Below, piece after piece: positions 30,001-39,252 of a stretch of 64,000 nt of DNA. Under the pieces are notes generated by a model. It did no database searches. It saw only the letters and a list, made by a program, of their open reading frames with translations, and was not told where the DNA came from. A program made the position numbers and the translations under genes. Source of the stretch: Streptosporangium violaceochromogenes (GTDB taxonomy: Bacteria > Actinomycetota > Actinomycetes > Streptosporangiales > Streptosporangiaceae). The stretch spans positions 62,001 to 126,000 of the forward strand of contig NZ_BNBB01000005.1 of the NCBI RefSeq assembly GCF_014654615.1, in the 5' to 3' direction. How positions within the stretch are numbered: position 1 is the first letter of the stretch; the number at the start of each line of letters is the position of its first letter.

Positions 30001-30687
30001 TCAGATGGCGCCGGCCCCCACTTCATTCTCACCCATCACCCCACCCGGCCCCGCCCGCGCCACCGTCGCGAACGAGAATCGGTGGTCAGGGCAGGGCCCG
30101 TACGTCTCAAGTGCCCTGCGATGCCCCGCCGTGCCGTACCCCTTGTGGACGGCGAAGCCGTACCGGGGGTGTCGTTCGTCCAGGGCGACCATCATCCTGT
30201 CGCGCGTCACCTTCGCCACGATCGAGGCCGCCGCGACGCAGGCCGCGACCTGGTCGCCCTTCCACACGCCCAGCGACGGCACCGGCAGGCCGGGGACGGG
30301 AAAACCGTCGGTGAGCACGTAGCCGGGATCGCACGGCAGCCGGGCCACGGCCCGGCGCATGCCCTCGATGTTGGACCTGTGCAGGCCACGCGCGTCGATC
30401 TCCGCCGGCGGGATCACCACCACGCCGACGGCCGTCGCGGTCGCGGTGACGCGTTCGTACAGTTCCTCGCGCCGGGCGGCCGTCATGGACTTGGAGTCGC
30501 CGAGACCGCCGACCGAACGGCCGAGCACCACGGCGGCGACCACCAGCGGCCCGGCACAGGCCCCTCTGCCCGCCTCGTCGACCCCGGCCACAGGGCCCAG
30601 CCCGCGGCGCGCGAGGGCCCGTTCGTAGCCGTACAGTCCCGAATCTCGCCGGACCACGCTGGGGGCGGGGCGGAACGCAACCGTCAT
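30001..30687 (-). CDS. rnhB: ribonuclease HII
   Basis: A 228-residue enzyme that removes the RNA strand of RNA-DNA hybrids and misinserted ribonucleotides. The catalytic Asp-Glu pair is in [15 protein letters not shown] near residues 36 to 37, another Asp in VLTDGFPVP near 124, and [14 protein letters not shown] with the fourth acidic residue near 170. The N-terminus [19 protein letters not shown] is the normal actinobacterial form. ATG at 30687. Confidence 0.94.
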   Translation of the reverse strand: MTVAFRPAPSVVRRDSGLYGYERALARRGLGPVAGVDEAGRGACAGPLVVAAVVLGRSVGGLGDSKSMTAARREELYERVTATATAVGVVVIPPAEIDARGLHRSNIEGMRRAVARLPCDPGYVLTDGFPVPGLPVPSLGVWKGDQVAACVAAASIVAKVTRDRMMVALDERHPRYGFAVHKGYGTAGHRRALETYGPCPDHRFSFATVARAGPGGVMGENEVGAGAI

Positions 30688-30751
30688 GGCACCACGACTG
30701 ACATAGCGACCATGCCCAGAGAGTACGCTTCATTCACGTCGTTCGGTACCG

Positions 30752-31441
30752 CTATCGCACCTTGCCGAAAGTCTCCGGTGTCGACAGAAGAGTCGCACGG
30801 GAGAACGGCCAGTAGATCGCGACGGCCCGGCCGACCACCGCCTTCTCGGAGATCGTGCCCTCCCCCTCCATCTCCTCGTGGGTACGCGAGTCGGCCGAGG
30901 CCGAGCGGTGGTCGCCCATGAGCCACAGCCGCCCCTTGGGCACGGCTTTCTCGAACCTGTCCCCCGAGGGGAAGTCATCGGGGTGGAGGTAGGCCCCCTC
31001 GTCGAGCGGAACCCCGTTGACGGTGATGCGTCCCCGGGCGTCACAGCACTTCACCGTGTCGCCGCCGACGGCGATGACCCGCTTGATGGTGTCCTCGCCC
31101 CGCCAGCCCCTGAAGACCACCAGGTCACCGCGCTCGATCTCGCCGTGCAGCTTGTTGACGATCACGCGGTCCCCCTCCAGGAGGGTGTTCTCCATCGACT
31201 CCGACGGAATGTAGAAGGACCGGAAGACGAAGGTCTGCAGCAGCACGGCCACCGCCACGCCGACCGCGAGCAGGAACAGCGACTCGCGCAGGCCGCCCTT
31301 GCCGGACGTCTTCGCCGCGCGCTTACCGGGCGCCGTGTTCTCGGCCGTTTCCTCACCGGGAGACCCATCGGAGCCGGGAGGCCCCTCGGAGGGGGACGCA
31401 CCATCGGACGGCGCGGACTCGTTGCGGGGGTCGACGGTCAT
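30752..31441 (-). CDS. lepB: signal peptidase I, without C-terminal membrane segment
   Basis: A 229-residue membrane protease that cuts signal peptides from exported proteins. An acidic N-terminal stretch of 45 residues is followed by a membrane segment (about 53 to 75, LFLLAVGVAVAVLLQTFVF), then box B with the nucleophile Ser in FYIPSESMENTL and box D with the Lys in DTIKRVIAVGGD. GDHRSASADSR is the box E region. It lies nine bases after the second copy of the gene and the two are about half identical through the catalytic part. Confidence 0.92.
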   Translation of the reverse strand: MTVDPRNESAPSDGASPSEGPPGSDGSPGEETAENTAPGKRAAKTSGKGGLRESLFLLAVGVAVAVLLQTFVFRSFYIPSESMENTLLEGDRVIVNKLHGEIERGDLVVFRGWRGEDTIKRVIAVGGDTVKCCDARGRITVNGVPLDEGAYLHPDDFPSGDRFEKAVPKGRLWLMGDHRSASADSRTHEEMEGEGTISEKAVVGRAVAIYWPFSRATLLSTPETFGKVR

Positions 31442-31450
31442 GGGGTACGG

Positions 31451-32320
31451 CTACCGCCTCGCGGCCCGGCGGCGGCGCCACAGCAGCAGCGGTACGGCAC
31501 CCGCCAGACCGGCGGCGTAGGGGACGGCCTCCGCCGCCATCGCGGCGGCCTTGAGCCCCGGCTGGCCGAAGGTGCCGGGGATGGGGATGACCTCGGCCCG
31601 GGAGAACGGCCAGACGATCACGAAGGCCCGGCCGATCACCTTGTCGATCGGGATGGTCCCGCCGCCGGGGTCGCCCATGTGGGAGCGGGAGTCCAGGGAG
31701 ACCGAACGGTGGTCGCCCATCACCCACAGGCGGCCCGGGGGCACCGTGACCTCGAAGGGATCCTTGGCCGGAACGTCGCCGGGGTGGAGGTAGGAGCGCT
31801 CGTCGAGCGGAACCCCGTTGACGGTGATCCGCCCCTGGGCGTCACAGCACTTCACCGTGTCGCCCGGAACGCCGATCACGCGCTTGATGTAGTCCTTCTC
31901 CCCGGGCACCACGCCGAAGGCGGTGCCCACCCAGCGGAAGAAGGCCGCGACGGGGTTGGACGGCTCCTCGAAGCGCACCTCGCCGTCCCAGGAGTCCACG
32001 CCGGAGAAGACCACGACGTCTCCGCGCTCGATGTCGCGGACGCGGTAGACCAGCTTGTTCACCAGGACGCGGTCGTTCGTCAGGAGGGTGTTCTCCATCG
32101 ACTCCGACGGGATGTAGAAAGCCTGGATCACGAAGCTCTTGATGATGAGCGCGAGGACCAGCGCCACGACGATCAGAACGGGAAGCTCCCTCCAGAAGGA
32201 GCCCTTCTTCTTGTCCTTGCCGTCTTCGGCGGTCTTCTGAGTGTCTTCGGCGACCACGTCCACCTCGTCCTCGACAGGTCGACGCGAGGCTGCGCCGGAC
32301 TCCCGGTCTTCGCTAGTCAT
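31451..32320 (-). CDS. lepB: signal peptidase I, with C-terminal membrane segment
   Basis: A 289-residue paralogue of the downstream signal peptidase. Membrane segment near 45 to 68 (ELPVLIVVALVLALIIKSF), Ser in YIPSESMENTL near 75, Lys in DYIKRVIGVPGD near 150, box E GDHRSVSLDSRSH. It adds a C-terminal hydrophobic segment and a basic end (AAGLAGAVPLLLWRRRR), as in the Streptomyces Sip proteins that span the membrane twice. Tandem lepB genes between rplS and rnhB are normal in streptomycete relatives. Confidence 0.92.
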   Translation of the reverse strand: MTSEDRESGAASRRPVEDEVDVVAEDTQKTAEDGKDKKKGSFWRELPVLIVVALVLALIIKSFVIQAFYIPSESMENTLLTNDRVLVNKLVYRVRDIERGDVVVFSGVDSWDGEVRFEEPSNPVAAFFRWVGTAFGVVPGEKDYIKRVIGVPGDTVKCCDAQGRITVNGVPLDERSYLHPGDVPAKDPFEVTVPPGRLWVMGDHRSVSLDSRSHMGDPGGGTIPIDKVIGRAFVIVWPFSRAEVIPIPGTFGQPGLKAAAMAAEAVPYAAGLAGAVPLLLWRRRRAARR

Positions 32321-32420
32321 CGCTGACGAGCCTAGATGATGGGAGGCGCGAACCGACCGTCTGCCTGGTTACCTGACAGCTATGGGTCTGCCATAGGAGG
32401 TCAAACCCGCTTGCATGCGA

Positions 32421-32453
32421 CTGGCCCGCACCCTCGGACGGGGAACGGGCCAG
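32421..32453 (-). terminator. hairpin downstream of rplS
   Basis: CTGGCCCG and CGGGCCAG form a perfect 8-base stem around 17 bases with an inner CCC/GGG pairing, 21 bases after the rplS stop. It has no clear T-tract on the minus strand, so it may be a weak terminator or stability hairpin. Confidence 0.45.
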
Positions 32454-32474
32454 GACGGCACGGAAACGAACGTC

Positions 32475-32828
32475 TTAGCGGAAGTCGCGCTTCTCGCGGA
32501 TACGGGCGGCCTTACCGCGCAGGTCACGCATGTAGTACAGCTTCGCGCGGCGGACGTCGCCACGGGTCACCAGGACGATCTTCTCGATCACCGGGCTGTG
32601 CACCGGGAAGGTGCGCTCGACACCGACGCTGTAGCTGATCTTGCGGACCGTGAAGGTCTCGCGGGCGCCGCTGCCCTGCCGGCGCAGGACGAAGCCCTTG
32701 AAGACCTGGACACGGGAGCGGGCGCCCTCGATCACGCGGACGTGAACCTCAAGCGTGTCACCGGGACGGAAGGCCGGGACGTCGGTGCGGAGCGAGGCCT
32801 TCTCGATCTCGCCGATCAGCGTGTGCAT
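32475..32828 (-). CDS. rplS: 50S ribosomal protein L19
   Basis: A 117-residue protein with the family signature: [52 protein letters not shown] and [18 protein letters not shown]. It binds at the subunit interface of the ribosome. ATG at 32828. It is separated from trmD by 282 bases, so it probably has its own promoter in that gap. Confidence 0.97.
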   Translation of the reverse strand: MHTLIGEIEKASLRTDVPAFRPGDTLEVHVRVIEGARSRVQVFKGFVLRRQGSGARETFTVRKISYSVGVERTFPVHSPVIEKIVLVTRGDVRRAKLYYMRDLRGKAARIREKRDFR

Positions 32829-33032
32829 GACAGTGATACCCCATTTAGGCGAGCACGCGGAGGTTCATCCGACCGCCACGAGGCGGTGTCGCGATGGACA
32901 CACGTGCTGAAGTGAATGTGTCTTGAGCGTCGGGCCCGTCTGCCAGACGCCGCGCGCCAACCCGTGGACGGCAAGCGGCAACGGTTCAGTCTGCCACATT
33001 TTCACAACCGACAGGAAATCAACGCGTCAGGG

Positions 33033-33099
33033 CCGCACCGGCCCCGGGAAGAAGCCAGGTTTCGCAGGGCGCCCGGCGGGGGCCCGCACCGGCCCCGGG
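33033..33099. repeat. direct repeat of CCGCACCGGCCCCGGG between rplS and trmD
   Basis: The 16-base word is found at 33033-33048 and 33084-33099, each followed within a few bases by AGAAGCC. Each copy contains CCGG palindromes. It sits right after the trmD stop on the minus strand and may act at the 3' end of that transcript. Confidence 0.6.
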
Positions 33100-33110
33100 G
33101 GAGAAGCCGC

Positions 33111-33878
33111 TCACGAGGGAAACCCGAGCTCCTTCAGGAGCCGCCGGTCGTGCTCGTCGAGACTCGCCGGATCGAGCGCGGCCAGCAGGTCGAGGCGGTT
33201 CCCCGCCGTACGGCGGAGCGCCTCGTCCCGCCGCCAGCGTGCGATCTTGCCGTGGTGCCCGGACAGCAGGACCTCGGGAACCTCGTGCCCCCGCCACTCC
33301 GGGGGCTTGGTGTAGACCGGGCCTTCGAGGAGGTTCTCCATGGCGCCGGGCGCGAAGGAGTCGTCCACCGCCGAGCGGGCGTTGCCGAGCACGCCGGGCA
33401 GCAGGCGCCCGACGGCCTCGACCATCACCAGCACCGCCACCTCTCCCCCGGCCAGCACGTAGTCGCCGATGCCGACCTCGTCGACGCGCGTGCGCGCGCC
33501 GTACTCGGCCATGACCCTGGAGTCGATGCCCTCGTAGCGGGCGGGGGTGAACAGCAGCCACGGCTCGGCGGCGTACTCCATCGCCAGCCTCTGGGTGAAG
33601 GGCACGCCGCTCGGGGTCGGCACGATGATCCTGGGCGGCTCGGCGGGGCCTGTGGCCAGGACGGCGTCGATGGCCTCGCCCCACGGGCCGGGTTTCATGA
33701 CCATGCCGGGGCCGCCGCCGTAGGGGGTGTCGTCCACGGTGCGGTGCACGTCGTGGGCCCAGTCGCGGAGCTGGTGGAGGCGGACGTCCAGGATGCCGCG
33801 CTCACGGGCCTTGCCGATGAGGGAGACGTCCAGGGGGGCGAAGTACTCGGGGAAGATCGAGATGATGTCGACGCGCAT
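33111..33878 (-). CDS. trmD: tRNA (guanine-N1)-methyltransferase
   Basis: A 255-residue SPOUT enzyme that methylates G37 in tRNAs that read CNN codons, using SAM. The trefoil-knot motifs are in [21 protein letters not shown], with the catalytic-region [15 protein letters not shown] near 50 and [18 protein letters not shown] near 205. Normal length. One base separates its ATG from the rimM stop. Confidence 0.97.
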   Translation of the reverse strand: MRVDIISIFPEYFAPLDVSLIGKARERGILDVRLHQLRDWAHDVHRTVDDTPYGGGPGMVMKPGPWGEAIDAVLATGPAEPPRIIVPTPSGVPFTQRLAMEYAAEPWLLFTPARYEGIDSRVMAEYGARTRVDEVGIGDYVLAGGEVAVLVMVEAVGRLLPGVLGNARSAVDDSFAPGAMENLLEGPVYTKPPEWRGHEVPEVLLSGHHGKIARWRRDEALRRTAGNRLDLLAALDPASLDEHDRRLLKELGFPS

Positions 33879-33879
33879 G

Positions 33880-34404
33880 TCAGACGGCCGTGTCCGGGTC
33901 GAGCAGGCCGGGGGGGGCGTCCACCACGAGGGTGCCGGCCTCCAGGTCGATCACGGGCACCAGCGCCTTCACGAACGGCACGTACACCTCGGCGCCTCCG
34001 GCGCCCTCCCGCCGCACGACGAGCAGGTCCTGGCCGTGGTGGAGCACGTCGGACACCTCTCCGACCCGCTCCCCGGCGGGGGTGAGGACCCTCAGGCCGA
34101 TGAGCTGGTGGTCGTAGAACTCATCGGGGTCGTCGGGGGGCGGGATGTCCTCCGAGTCGATGACGAGGACGGTGCCGCGGAGGGCCTCGGCGCGGTCACG
34201 GTCGGTCACTCCCGCGAACCTGACCAGCAGGGTCCCCGAGTGCCCGCGCCGGGACTCGACGACGAGCGGCCCGGCCGACGCGGGGTCGGTGGCGAGGACC
34301 GCCCCCGGGGCGAAACGCCGGTCCGGGTCGTCGGTGCGGACCTCCACCGACACGTCGCCGCGGAGCCCGTGCGGGCGGCCGATCCGGCCTATGACAAGCT
34401 GCAC
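33880..34404 (-). CDS. rimM: 16S rRNA processing protein RimM
   Basis: A 174-residue ribosome maturation factor that acts on the 30S head with S19. N-terminal barrel begins [20 protein letters not shown]; the PRC-barrel part has [22 protein letters not shown] and [20 protein letters not shown]. The GTG at 34404 with GGGAGG ahead is preferred; 17 upstream codons lack family likeness. Confidence 0.95.
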   Translation of the reverse strand: MQLVIGRIGRPHGLRGDVSVEVRTDDPDRRFAPGAVLATDPASAGPLVVESRRGHSGTLLVRFAGVTDRDRAEALRGTVLVIDSEDIPPPDDPDEFYDHQLIGLRVLTPAGERVGEVSDVLHHGQDLLVVRREGAGGAEVYVPFVKALVPVIDLEAGTLVVDAPPGLLDPDTAV

Positions 34405-34505
34405 GTCCGCCTCCCATGGTGGTCGTCGGGTCGGGAAAGCGAACGGGTCACCCACGGTGGGTGGGTGACCCCTTCACTCGATGGATCTCGTGTCGTCCGG
34501 CGGGC

Positions 34506-34748
34506 CTAGCGGGCCTCGTTCAGGTCGACCAGGTCGACCCGGATGTACTTGCCGTCGCCCAGGGCGTTCACGACGGTGCGCAACGCCTTGGCCGTACGGC
34601 CCCCGCGGCCGATGACCTTGCCGAGGTCCTCGGGGTGAACCCGGACCTCAAGCACACGCCCGTTGCGGATGCGACGGGCGTGAACCTGGACCTCGTCGGG
34701 GTGTTCGACGATGCCCTTGACCAAATGTTCAAGGGCCTCCTCAAGCAC
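34506..34748 (-). CDS. khpA: KH-domain RNA-binding protein
   Basis: An 80-residue protein of the YlqC/KhpA family, with a single KH domain: EVRVHPEDLGKVIGRGGRTA contains the GxxG loop (GRGG). It is placed between rpsP and rimM as in most actinobacteria and firmicutes. The start is one base from the rpsP stop. Confidence 0.93.
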   Translation of the reverse strand: MLEEALEHLVKGIVEHPDEVQVHARRIRNGRVLEVRVHPEDLGKVIGRGGRTAKALRTVVNALGDGKYIRVDLVDLNEAR

Positions 34749-34749
34749 C

Positions 34750-35205
34750 TCAGACCTCGCCTTCCGGCTTCTCCTCCGCGGGCGCCGAAGTCTCGGAGGC
34801 GGCCTCGTCGGCCTTGGCCGCCTTCTTGGCCGACTTCTTCGGCGTGGTGGCGGGGGTCTCCAAGGACAGCGTCTCCTTGGCGGCGGCCTCGTAGGCGGCG
34901 TGCCGGTCGGCCTTGGGCTCGGCGACCAGGAGCGGAGCCGGGGCGGGCTCGCCCTTGAACTTCTGCCAGTCGCCGGTGAGCTTGAGGAGCTTCAGCACGG
35001 GCCCGGTCGGCTGCGCGCCGACGCCCAGCCAGTAGGCCGCCCGCTCGGCGTCGATCTCGATGCGCGAGGGGTGCTCCTTGGGGTGGTACAGGCCGATTTC
35101 CTCGATCGCCCGGCCGTCGCGCTTGGTGCGGCTGTCGGCGATGACGATGCGGTACTGAGGGTTGCGGATCATACCGAGCCGCTTGAGCTTGATCTTGACT
35201 GCCAC
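34750..35205 (-). CDS. rpsP: 30S ribosomal protein S16
   Basis: The first 85 residues are the standard S16 ([39 protein letters not shown]). At 151 residues it is longer than the bacterial core of about 80 to 90, because of a C-terminal Ala/Lys/Glu-rich tail ([16 protein letters not shown]), a common actinobacterial feature. It is the first gene of the rpsP, khpA, rimM, trmD run. Confidence 0.96.
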   Translation of the reverse strand: MAVKIKLKRLGMIRNPQYRIVIADSRTKRDGRAIEEIGLYHPKEHPSRIEIDAERAAYWLGVGAQPTGPVLKLLKLTGDWQKFKGEPAPAPLLVAEPKADRHAAYEAAAKETLSLETPATTPKKSAKKAAKADEAASETSAPAEEKPEGEV

Positions 35206-35472
35206 TGGTGTGGTCTCTCCTGCATTAGAGCGTGGGTGAGCGGCATCTCATCGAGTGGGGCACGAGGAGAAGACCGTCAAGGGACAGGCGCGGCACGCGG
35301 GGGTGAGAGGGCACCCGCGTCGTCACGGTGTTCCAACATGTCATTCTGCCAGACGCTCGGGGGTGTCCGGCCAACGACCGTTCATCCCCCGCGGCAGATG
35401 TAAGGCAAGGATCGGCAATCCCCGTGTGTCCGGCGCGGCACCCGGCCGGCCGCGCTGGGCTAATGGGCCGCC

Positions 35473-35820
35473 GTGGCGACCACCCTGAGATCTCTGCTGC
35501 CGGCCGCCGCCGGCTCCGTCGCGGTGCTGAGCGTCGCGCTCACCCTGAGGACGGGCGCGGCCGCCGGCGGGCCCGCCCCCGAGGCGGTGGCCGGTCCGGC
35601 CGCCCGCGGTGGGCCGGTGCTCGCCCTGGACGCTCCCGGTGCGGGACGGGTGAGTCCCCCTTCCGTGGGGGCGGCCCCCGGACACCCCTCTCCCGGCGGC
35701 GCCTGCGCCGGCGACGCGCCGGTGCGGGGCGTCGGAGAGGCCGGCGCCGTGTCACCGCTGCTGGCGGCCCTGCTGAGGATGCTCACCGAGCCGGCCGGGT
35801 GCGCGCGCCCGCCGTACTGA
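35473..35820 (+). CDS. possible small secreted protein
   Basis: A 115-residue frame from a GTG, with a signal-like N-terminus (TLRSLLPAAAGSVAVLSVAL followed by Ala/Gly) and a Pro/Gly/Ala-rich body with two Cys. The start lacks a good ribosome binding site and the composition is close to that of a chance high-GC frame. It is the only plus-strand candidate in the 787-base gap between rpsP and the small ORF at 35993. Confidence 0.3.
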   Translation: MATTLRSLLPAAAGSVAVLSVALTLRTGAAAGGPAPEAVAGPAARGGPVLALDAPGAGRVSPPSVGAAPGHPSPGGACAGDAPVRGVGEAGAVSPLLAALLRMLTEPAGCARPPY

Positions 35821-35881
35821 CCTCCGCGCCACCCCCGCGAGGTCATCCCCATCGCGGAGAACGTCATCCCCGTCCCGGGAA

Positions 35882-35920
35882 AAGGCGGGGAGGACGGATC
35901 TTTCCCGCCCTCCCCGCCTT
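35882..35920 (-). terminator. Rho-independent terminator of the ffh unit
   Basis: AAGGCGGGGAGG and CCTCCCCGCCTT form a perfect 12-base stem with a 15-base loop. Read on the minus strand it is followed by TTTTCCC. It lies 73 bases after the end of the small ORF that follows ffh. Confidence 0.75.
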
Positions 35921-35992
35921 CGGGGTTCCCGGCGGGGCACACCCTCGCGTGAAGCCGTACGTACCGGCCGGCACCTCGGCGCCCGCGGGCTC

Positions 35993-36100
35993 CTACCGGG
36001 GACGCACTCCCAGCAGTTCCAGCGCCGCCACGACGATGAAGCCGACCATGATGATCAGCCAGACCCACCGTGCCCGCCCGTGGAACCCCCCGTCGCTCAC
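35993..36100 (-). CDS. 35-residue membrane protein coupled to ffh
   Basis: A short ORF whose GTG at 36100 overlaps the ffh TGA (GTGA). It reads SDGGFHGRARWVWLIIMVGF and continues IVVAALELLGVRPR: a basic start, a Trp pair, one membrane segment of about 19 residues, and an Arg end. Coupling, a plausible single-span topology and a terminator right after it support a real gene. No family is recognised. It might work with the signal recognition particle pathway because of its place, but this is inference. Confidence 0.6.
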   Translation of the reverse strand: MSDGGFHGRARWVWLIIMVGFIVVAALELLGVRPR

Positions 36101-37656
36101 TTCTGTCCGGGAAGCTTGAACTTCGAGGGGTCGAAGCCGGGGGGCAGCTCCAGGCCGGGCGGCAGCTGGCCCGCCCCGAGCCGGCCGAGCGCCCCGCCCT
36201 TGTCGGCGCCGCCGGAGGCGCCGTCGCCGCCCGGGGCGCCCTTGCCGAGGGCGGCCTTACGCGGGTCGCCGCTGACGCGGCGCCCCTTGGCCTTCTTCTG
36301 CGCGCCCTTGCCCGCCTTGCCCTTGCGCCCGCCGGGCATCCCGGGCAGGCCGATGCCGCCGGCCATGCGCTTCATCATCTTCTGCGCGTCGAAGAAACGG
36401 ATGACCAGGCCGTTGACCTCGGTCACCGTCACGCCGGACCCCCGGGCGATGCGGGCGCGGCGGGAGCCGTCGATCATCTTGGGGTTCTGACGCTCGGCGG
36501 GGGTCATGGAGCGGATGATGGCCGCGACGCGGTCCAGGTCGCGGTCGTCGACCTGGTTGATCTGGTCGCGCATCTGCCCCATGCCGGGCATCATGCCGAG
36601 CAGGTTCTTGATGGGGCCCATCTTGCGGACCATCATCATCTGCTCAAGGAAGTCCTCAAGCGTGAAGCCCTCGCCCGAGGCGAGCTTGCCCGCCATCTTG
36701 GCGGCTTCCTGCTCGTCGAAGGTCTTCTGCGCCTGCTCGATCAGGGTGAGGATGTCCCCCATGTCGAGGATGCGCGAGGCCATCCGGTCGGGGTGGAAGG
36801 CGTCGAAGTCCTCCAGCTTCTCGCCGGTGGAGGCGAACATGATCGGTTTGCCGGTGATGTGGCGGACCGACAGGGCCGCGCCGCCCCGGGCGTCGCCGTC
36901 GAGCTTGGTGAGCACGACGCCGTCGAAGCCGACCCCCTCCATGAACGCCTGTGCGGTGGAGACGGCGTCCTGGCCGATCATGGCGTCCACGACGAACAGG
37001 ACCTCGTCGGGGGAGACCGCGTCGCGGATGTCGGCGGCCTGCTTCATCAGCTCCTGGTCGATGCCCAGGCGGCCCGCGGTGTCGATGATGACGGTGTCGT
37101 GCTGGCGGCGCCTGGCGTGCTCCAGCGACTGGCGGGCCACGGCGACGGGGTCGCCCACGCCGTTGCCCGGCTCGGGGGCGTAGACCGGGACGCCGGCGCG
37201 CTCGGCCACGACCGAGAGCTGCTGGACCGCGTTGGGGCGTTGCAGGTCGGCGGCCACCAGCAGCGGCGTGTGGTTCTGCTCGCGCAGCCAGCGCGCGAGC
37301 TTGCCCGCCAGCGTGGTCTTTCCCGCGCCCTGGAGGCCGGCGAGCATGATGACGGTCGGCGGTGTCTTGGCGTGACGGAGCCGCCGGGTCTCACCGCCCA
37401 GGATGTCGATCAGCTCGTCATTGACGATCTTGACGACCTGCTGGGCGGGATTCAGGGCCTGGGAGACCTCGGCCCCGCGGGCGCGCTCCCTGACGTGGGC
37501 GACGAACGTCTTGACCACCGGCAGCGCGACGTCGGCCTCAAGCAGCGCGATGCGGATCTCGCGGCAGGTGGCGTCGATGTCGGCATCGGACAGCCGACCC
37601 TTCGAACGGAGGGAGGAGAAGACCGATGTGAGCCGGTCGGAAAGCGTCTCGAACAC
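36097..37656 (-). CDS. ffh: signal recognition particle protein
   Basis: A 519-residue SRP GTPase that, with SRP RNA, delivers membrane proteins to FtsY. N domain at 1 to 85, G domain with GLQGAGKTTLAGKLA near 107, DTAGRL near 188, TKLDGDARGG near 245, and the M domain from about 300 with Met-rich helices (EQMMMVRKMGPIKNLLGMMPGMGQM). The Gly/Lys-rich C-terminal tail is usual for actinobacteria. GTG at 37656 with AGAGG ahead is preferred; upstream in-frame codons lack family likeness. Confidence 0.96.
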   Translation of the reverse strand: MFETLSDRLTSVFSSLRSKGRLSDADIDATCREIRIALLEADVALPVVKTFVAHVRERARGAEVSQALNPAQQVVKIVNDELIDILGGETRRLRHAKTPPTVIMLAGLQGAGKTTLAGKLARWLREQNHTPLLVAADLQRPNAVQQLSVVAERAGVPVYAPEPGNGVGDPVAVARQSLEHARRRQHDTVIIDTAGRLGIDQELMKQAADIRDAVSPDEVLFVVDAMIGQDAVSTAQAFMEGVGFDGVVLTKLDGDARGGAALSVRHITGKPIMFASTGEKLEDFDAFHPDRMASRILDMGDILTLIEQAQKTFDEQEAAKMAGKLASGEGFTLEDFLEQMMMVRKMGPIKNLLGMMPGMGQMRDQINQVDDRDLDRVAAIIRSMTPAERQNPKMIDGSRRARIARGSGVTVTEVNGLVIRFFDAQKMMKRMAGGIGLPGMPGGRKGKAGKGAQKKAKGRRVSGDPRKAALGKGAPGGDGASGGADKGGALGRLGAGQLPPGLELPPGFDPSKFKLPGQK

Positions 37657-37738
37657 GTGATTGGCCAGCCTCTGCGGTACAGTCTGCGACTCGACCCCCC
37701 AGCCTATCCGCTGGGAGGCGCGAATCATGCCCCGGCGA

Positions 37739-38332
37739 CTAGCGCCCCCATCCCGGAACGGCCATCCGCATGGTGAGGGCGTGCTCCACCAGGGTGATGA
37801 GGGTCGCCTTCACCGCCTCGCGGGAGCGGGCGTCGGTCCGTGAGATGGGGATGTGCGGTCCCAGCGTCAGCGCCTCCCGCACCTCCTCCTCACCGTGCAG
37901 GTAGCTTCCGTCCCACCCGTTGACCGCCACCACGAAGGGGAGCTTGGCCTCCTCGAAGTAGTCGATCGCCGGGAAGCTGTCCGCCAGCCTGCGGGTGTCG
38001 ACCAGCACGACCGCGCCGATCGCGCCGCGCACGAGGTCGTCCCACATGAACCAGAACCGGTGCTGGCCCGGCGTGCCGAACAGGTACAGGATCAGGTCCC
38101 GGTCCAGAGAGACCCGGCCGAAGTCCATCGCGACCGTGGTCGTGGCCTTGTTCGGAGTGAGGCCGAGGTCGTCGATGCCGGCGCTGGCGTCGGTCATCAC
38201 CGCCTCGGTGGTCAGCGGGAGGATCTCGGAGACCGCTCCCACGAAGGTGGTTTTACCCACGCCGAATCCACCGGCGACGACGATCTTCGTCGATGTCAGG
38301 CCGCCGCCGCGGCTAGAGCCTGCGAAGTCCAC
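37739..38332 (-). CDS. conservon Ras-like GTPase (CvnD type), cluster 1
   Basis: A 197-residue GTPase of the actinobacterial conservon family. P-loop GGFGVGKTTF near residues 21 to 30, FGTPGQHRFWFMWDDL near 90, and a G4-like NGWDG near 140. The GTG at 38332 lies inside the end of the DUF742 gene (20-base overlap). In Streptomyces the GTPase joins a membrane complex with the kinase and the roadblock protein, in a manner like eukaryotic G-protein receptors. Confidence 0.93.
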   Translation of the reverse strand: MDFAGSSRGGGLTSTKIVVAGGFGVGKTTFVGAVSEILPLTTEAVMTDASAGIDDLGLTPNKATTTVAMDFGRVSLDRDLILYLFGTPGQHRFWFMWDDLVRGAIGAVVLVDTRRLADSFPAIDYFEEAKLPFVVAVNGWDGSYLHGEEEVREALTLGPHIPISRTDARSREAVKATLITLVEHALTMRMAVPGWGR

Positions 38333-38771
38333 TGAGCACCCTTTCCAGCAGGTTGAGATCCGGCTTGCCCGCGTCCAACTGGGGTTGATGGAGCTGGACC
38401 AGACCCTCGGCCGCCATGTCCGCGACCAGGATCCGGGTGACGCCGAGCGGGATGCGGAGCATCGCGGAGATCTCAGCGACCGAACGCACTTGCCGGCACA
38501 GGGCGCTGATCGCCTGACACTCCGGAGTGCGGGTGGATAGATCGTGATGTACGGACGTCGCCGAGGAGACCAGGGCCTCCATGGCGAGCTGGGTCCGGGG
38601 GGCGGTCCGCCCCCCGGTCATGGCGTAGGGCCGGACCAGGGAGCTTTGCTCCTCCGGTGCCGGTTGCATGAGATGTGGGGACCCCCCGGGCTGCCGGTAG
38701 GGGGCGTCCATCGGCTGATGAGGTGACCCGCCAGGCGGGTCCCCCTCACCGGGCCAGCCGTGGCCTGCCAA
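38313..38771 (-). CDS. conservon DUF742 protein (CvnC type), cluster 1
   Basis: A 152-residue protein. A Pro/Gly-rich start of 40 residues precedes SSLVRPYAMTGGRTAPRTQLAMEALV and the winged-helix-like part RQVRSVAEISAMLRIPLGV, with PDLNLLERVLSGLRRL at the end. A TTG start at 38771 has AGGAGG five bases ahead. Part of the B-C-D run with the roadblock gene upstream. Confidence 0.92.
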   Translation of the reverse strand: MAGHGWPGEGDPPGGSPHQPMDAPYRQPGGSPHLMQPAPEEQSSLVRPYAMTGGRTAPRTQLAMEALVSSATSVHHDLSTRTPECQAISALCRQVRSVAEISAMLRIPLGVTRILVADMAAEGLVQLHQPQLDAGKPDLNLLERVLSGLRRL

Positions 38772-38795
38772 GGCGTCCTCCTAAGATCATCGCCG

Positions 38796-39218
38796 TCACC
38801 GGGGGTGGGAGGCTTGGAGTTCGGCCCGGACGGCCGGAGTCAGCACCTGGCCCGCTCGTTCGACAAGCAAGGTCATCTGATAGGCCACCAGACCCATGTC
38901 GCAGTCGGCGGCCGCCAGTACGGCCAGGCAGGAGCCGTCGCTGATCGACATGATGAGGAGCAGCCCCCGCTGCATCTCCACCACCGTCTGGGCGACCGCC
39001 CCGCCCTCGAAGACCCGGGAGGCGCCCTGGGTCAGGCTGATCAGCCCGGCGGCGACCGCCGCGAGCTGGTCCGCCCGGTCCCGGGGGAATCCGTCGGAAA
39101 ACGCCAGCGGCAGACCGTCAGCCGACACCACGACCGTGTGCGCCACGCCTGGGACGTTGTTCACAAAGTCGGTGATCAGCCAGTTGACCCCCCGAGCTGC
39201 CTGGCTCATTTCGCGCAC
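38796..39218 (-). CDS. conservon roadblock/LC7 protein (CvnB type), cluster 1
   Basis: A 140-residue roadblock protein: NWLITDFVNNVPGVAHTVVVS at the start, FPRDRADQLAAVAAGLISLTQGASRVFEGG in the middle, and CDMGLVAYQMTLLVERAGQVLTP near the end. Roadblock proteins act as GTPase partners. The GTG at 39218 follows AGGAGG by seven bases. It lies between kinase and DUF742 genes, the standard order. Confidence 0.93.
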   Translation of the reverse strand: MREMSQAARGVNWLITDFVNNVPGVAHTVVVSADGLPLAFSDGFPRDRADQLAAVAAGLISLTQGASRVFEGGAVAQTVVEMQRGLLLIMSISDGSCLAVLAAADCDMGLVAYQMTLLVERAGQVLTPAVRAELQASHPR

Positions 39219-39252
39219 GTGTCATCCTCCTTGGCGACCTTGATGAGCTCAC

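Noticed and set aside
30878-32326. 482-codon plus-strand frame over the signal peptidase genes
   Set aside because: Antisense shadow of two lepB genes with catalytic boxes.
35460-36068. 202-codon minus-strand frame in the rpsP-ffh gap
   Set aside because: It conflicts with the small coupled ORF at 35993 and spans the terminator hairpin; composition is Gly/Ala/Arg-rich.
36070-37776. 568-codon plus-strand frame over ffh
   Set aside because: Antisense to ffh, rich in His/Leu/Gly/Asp with no domain.
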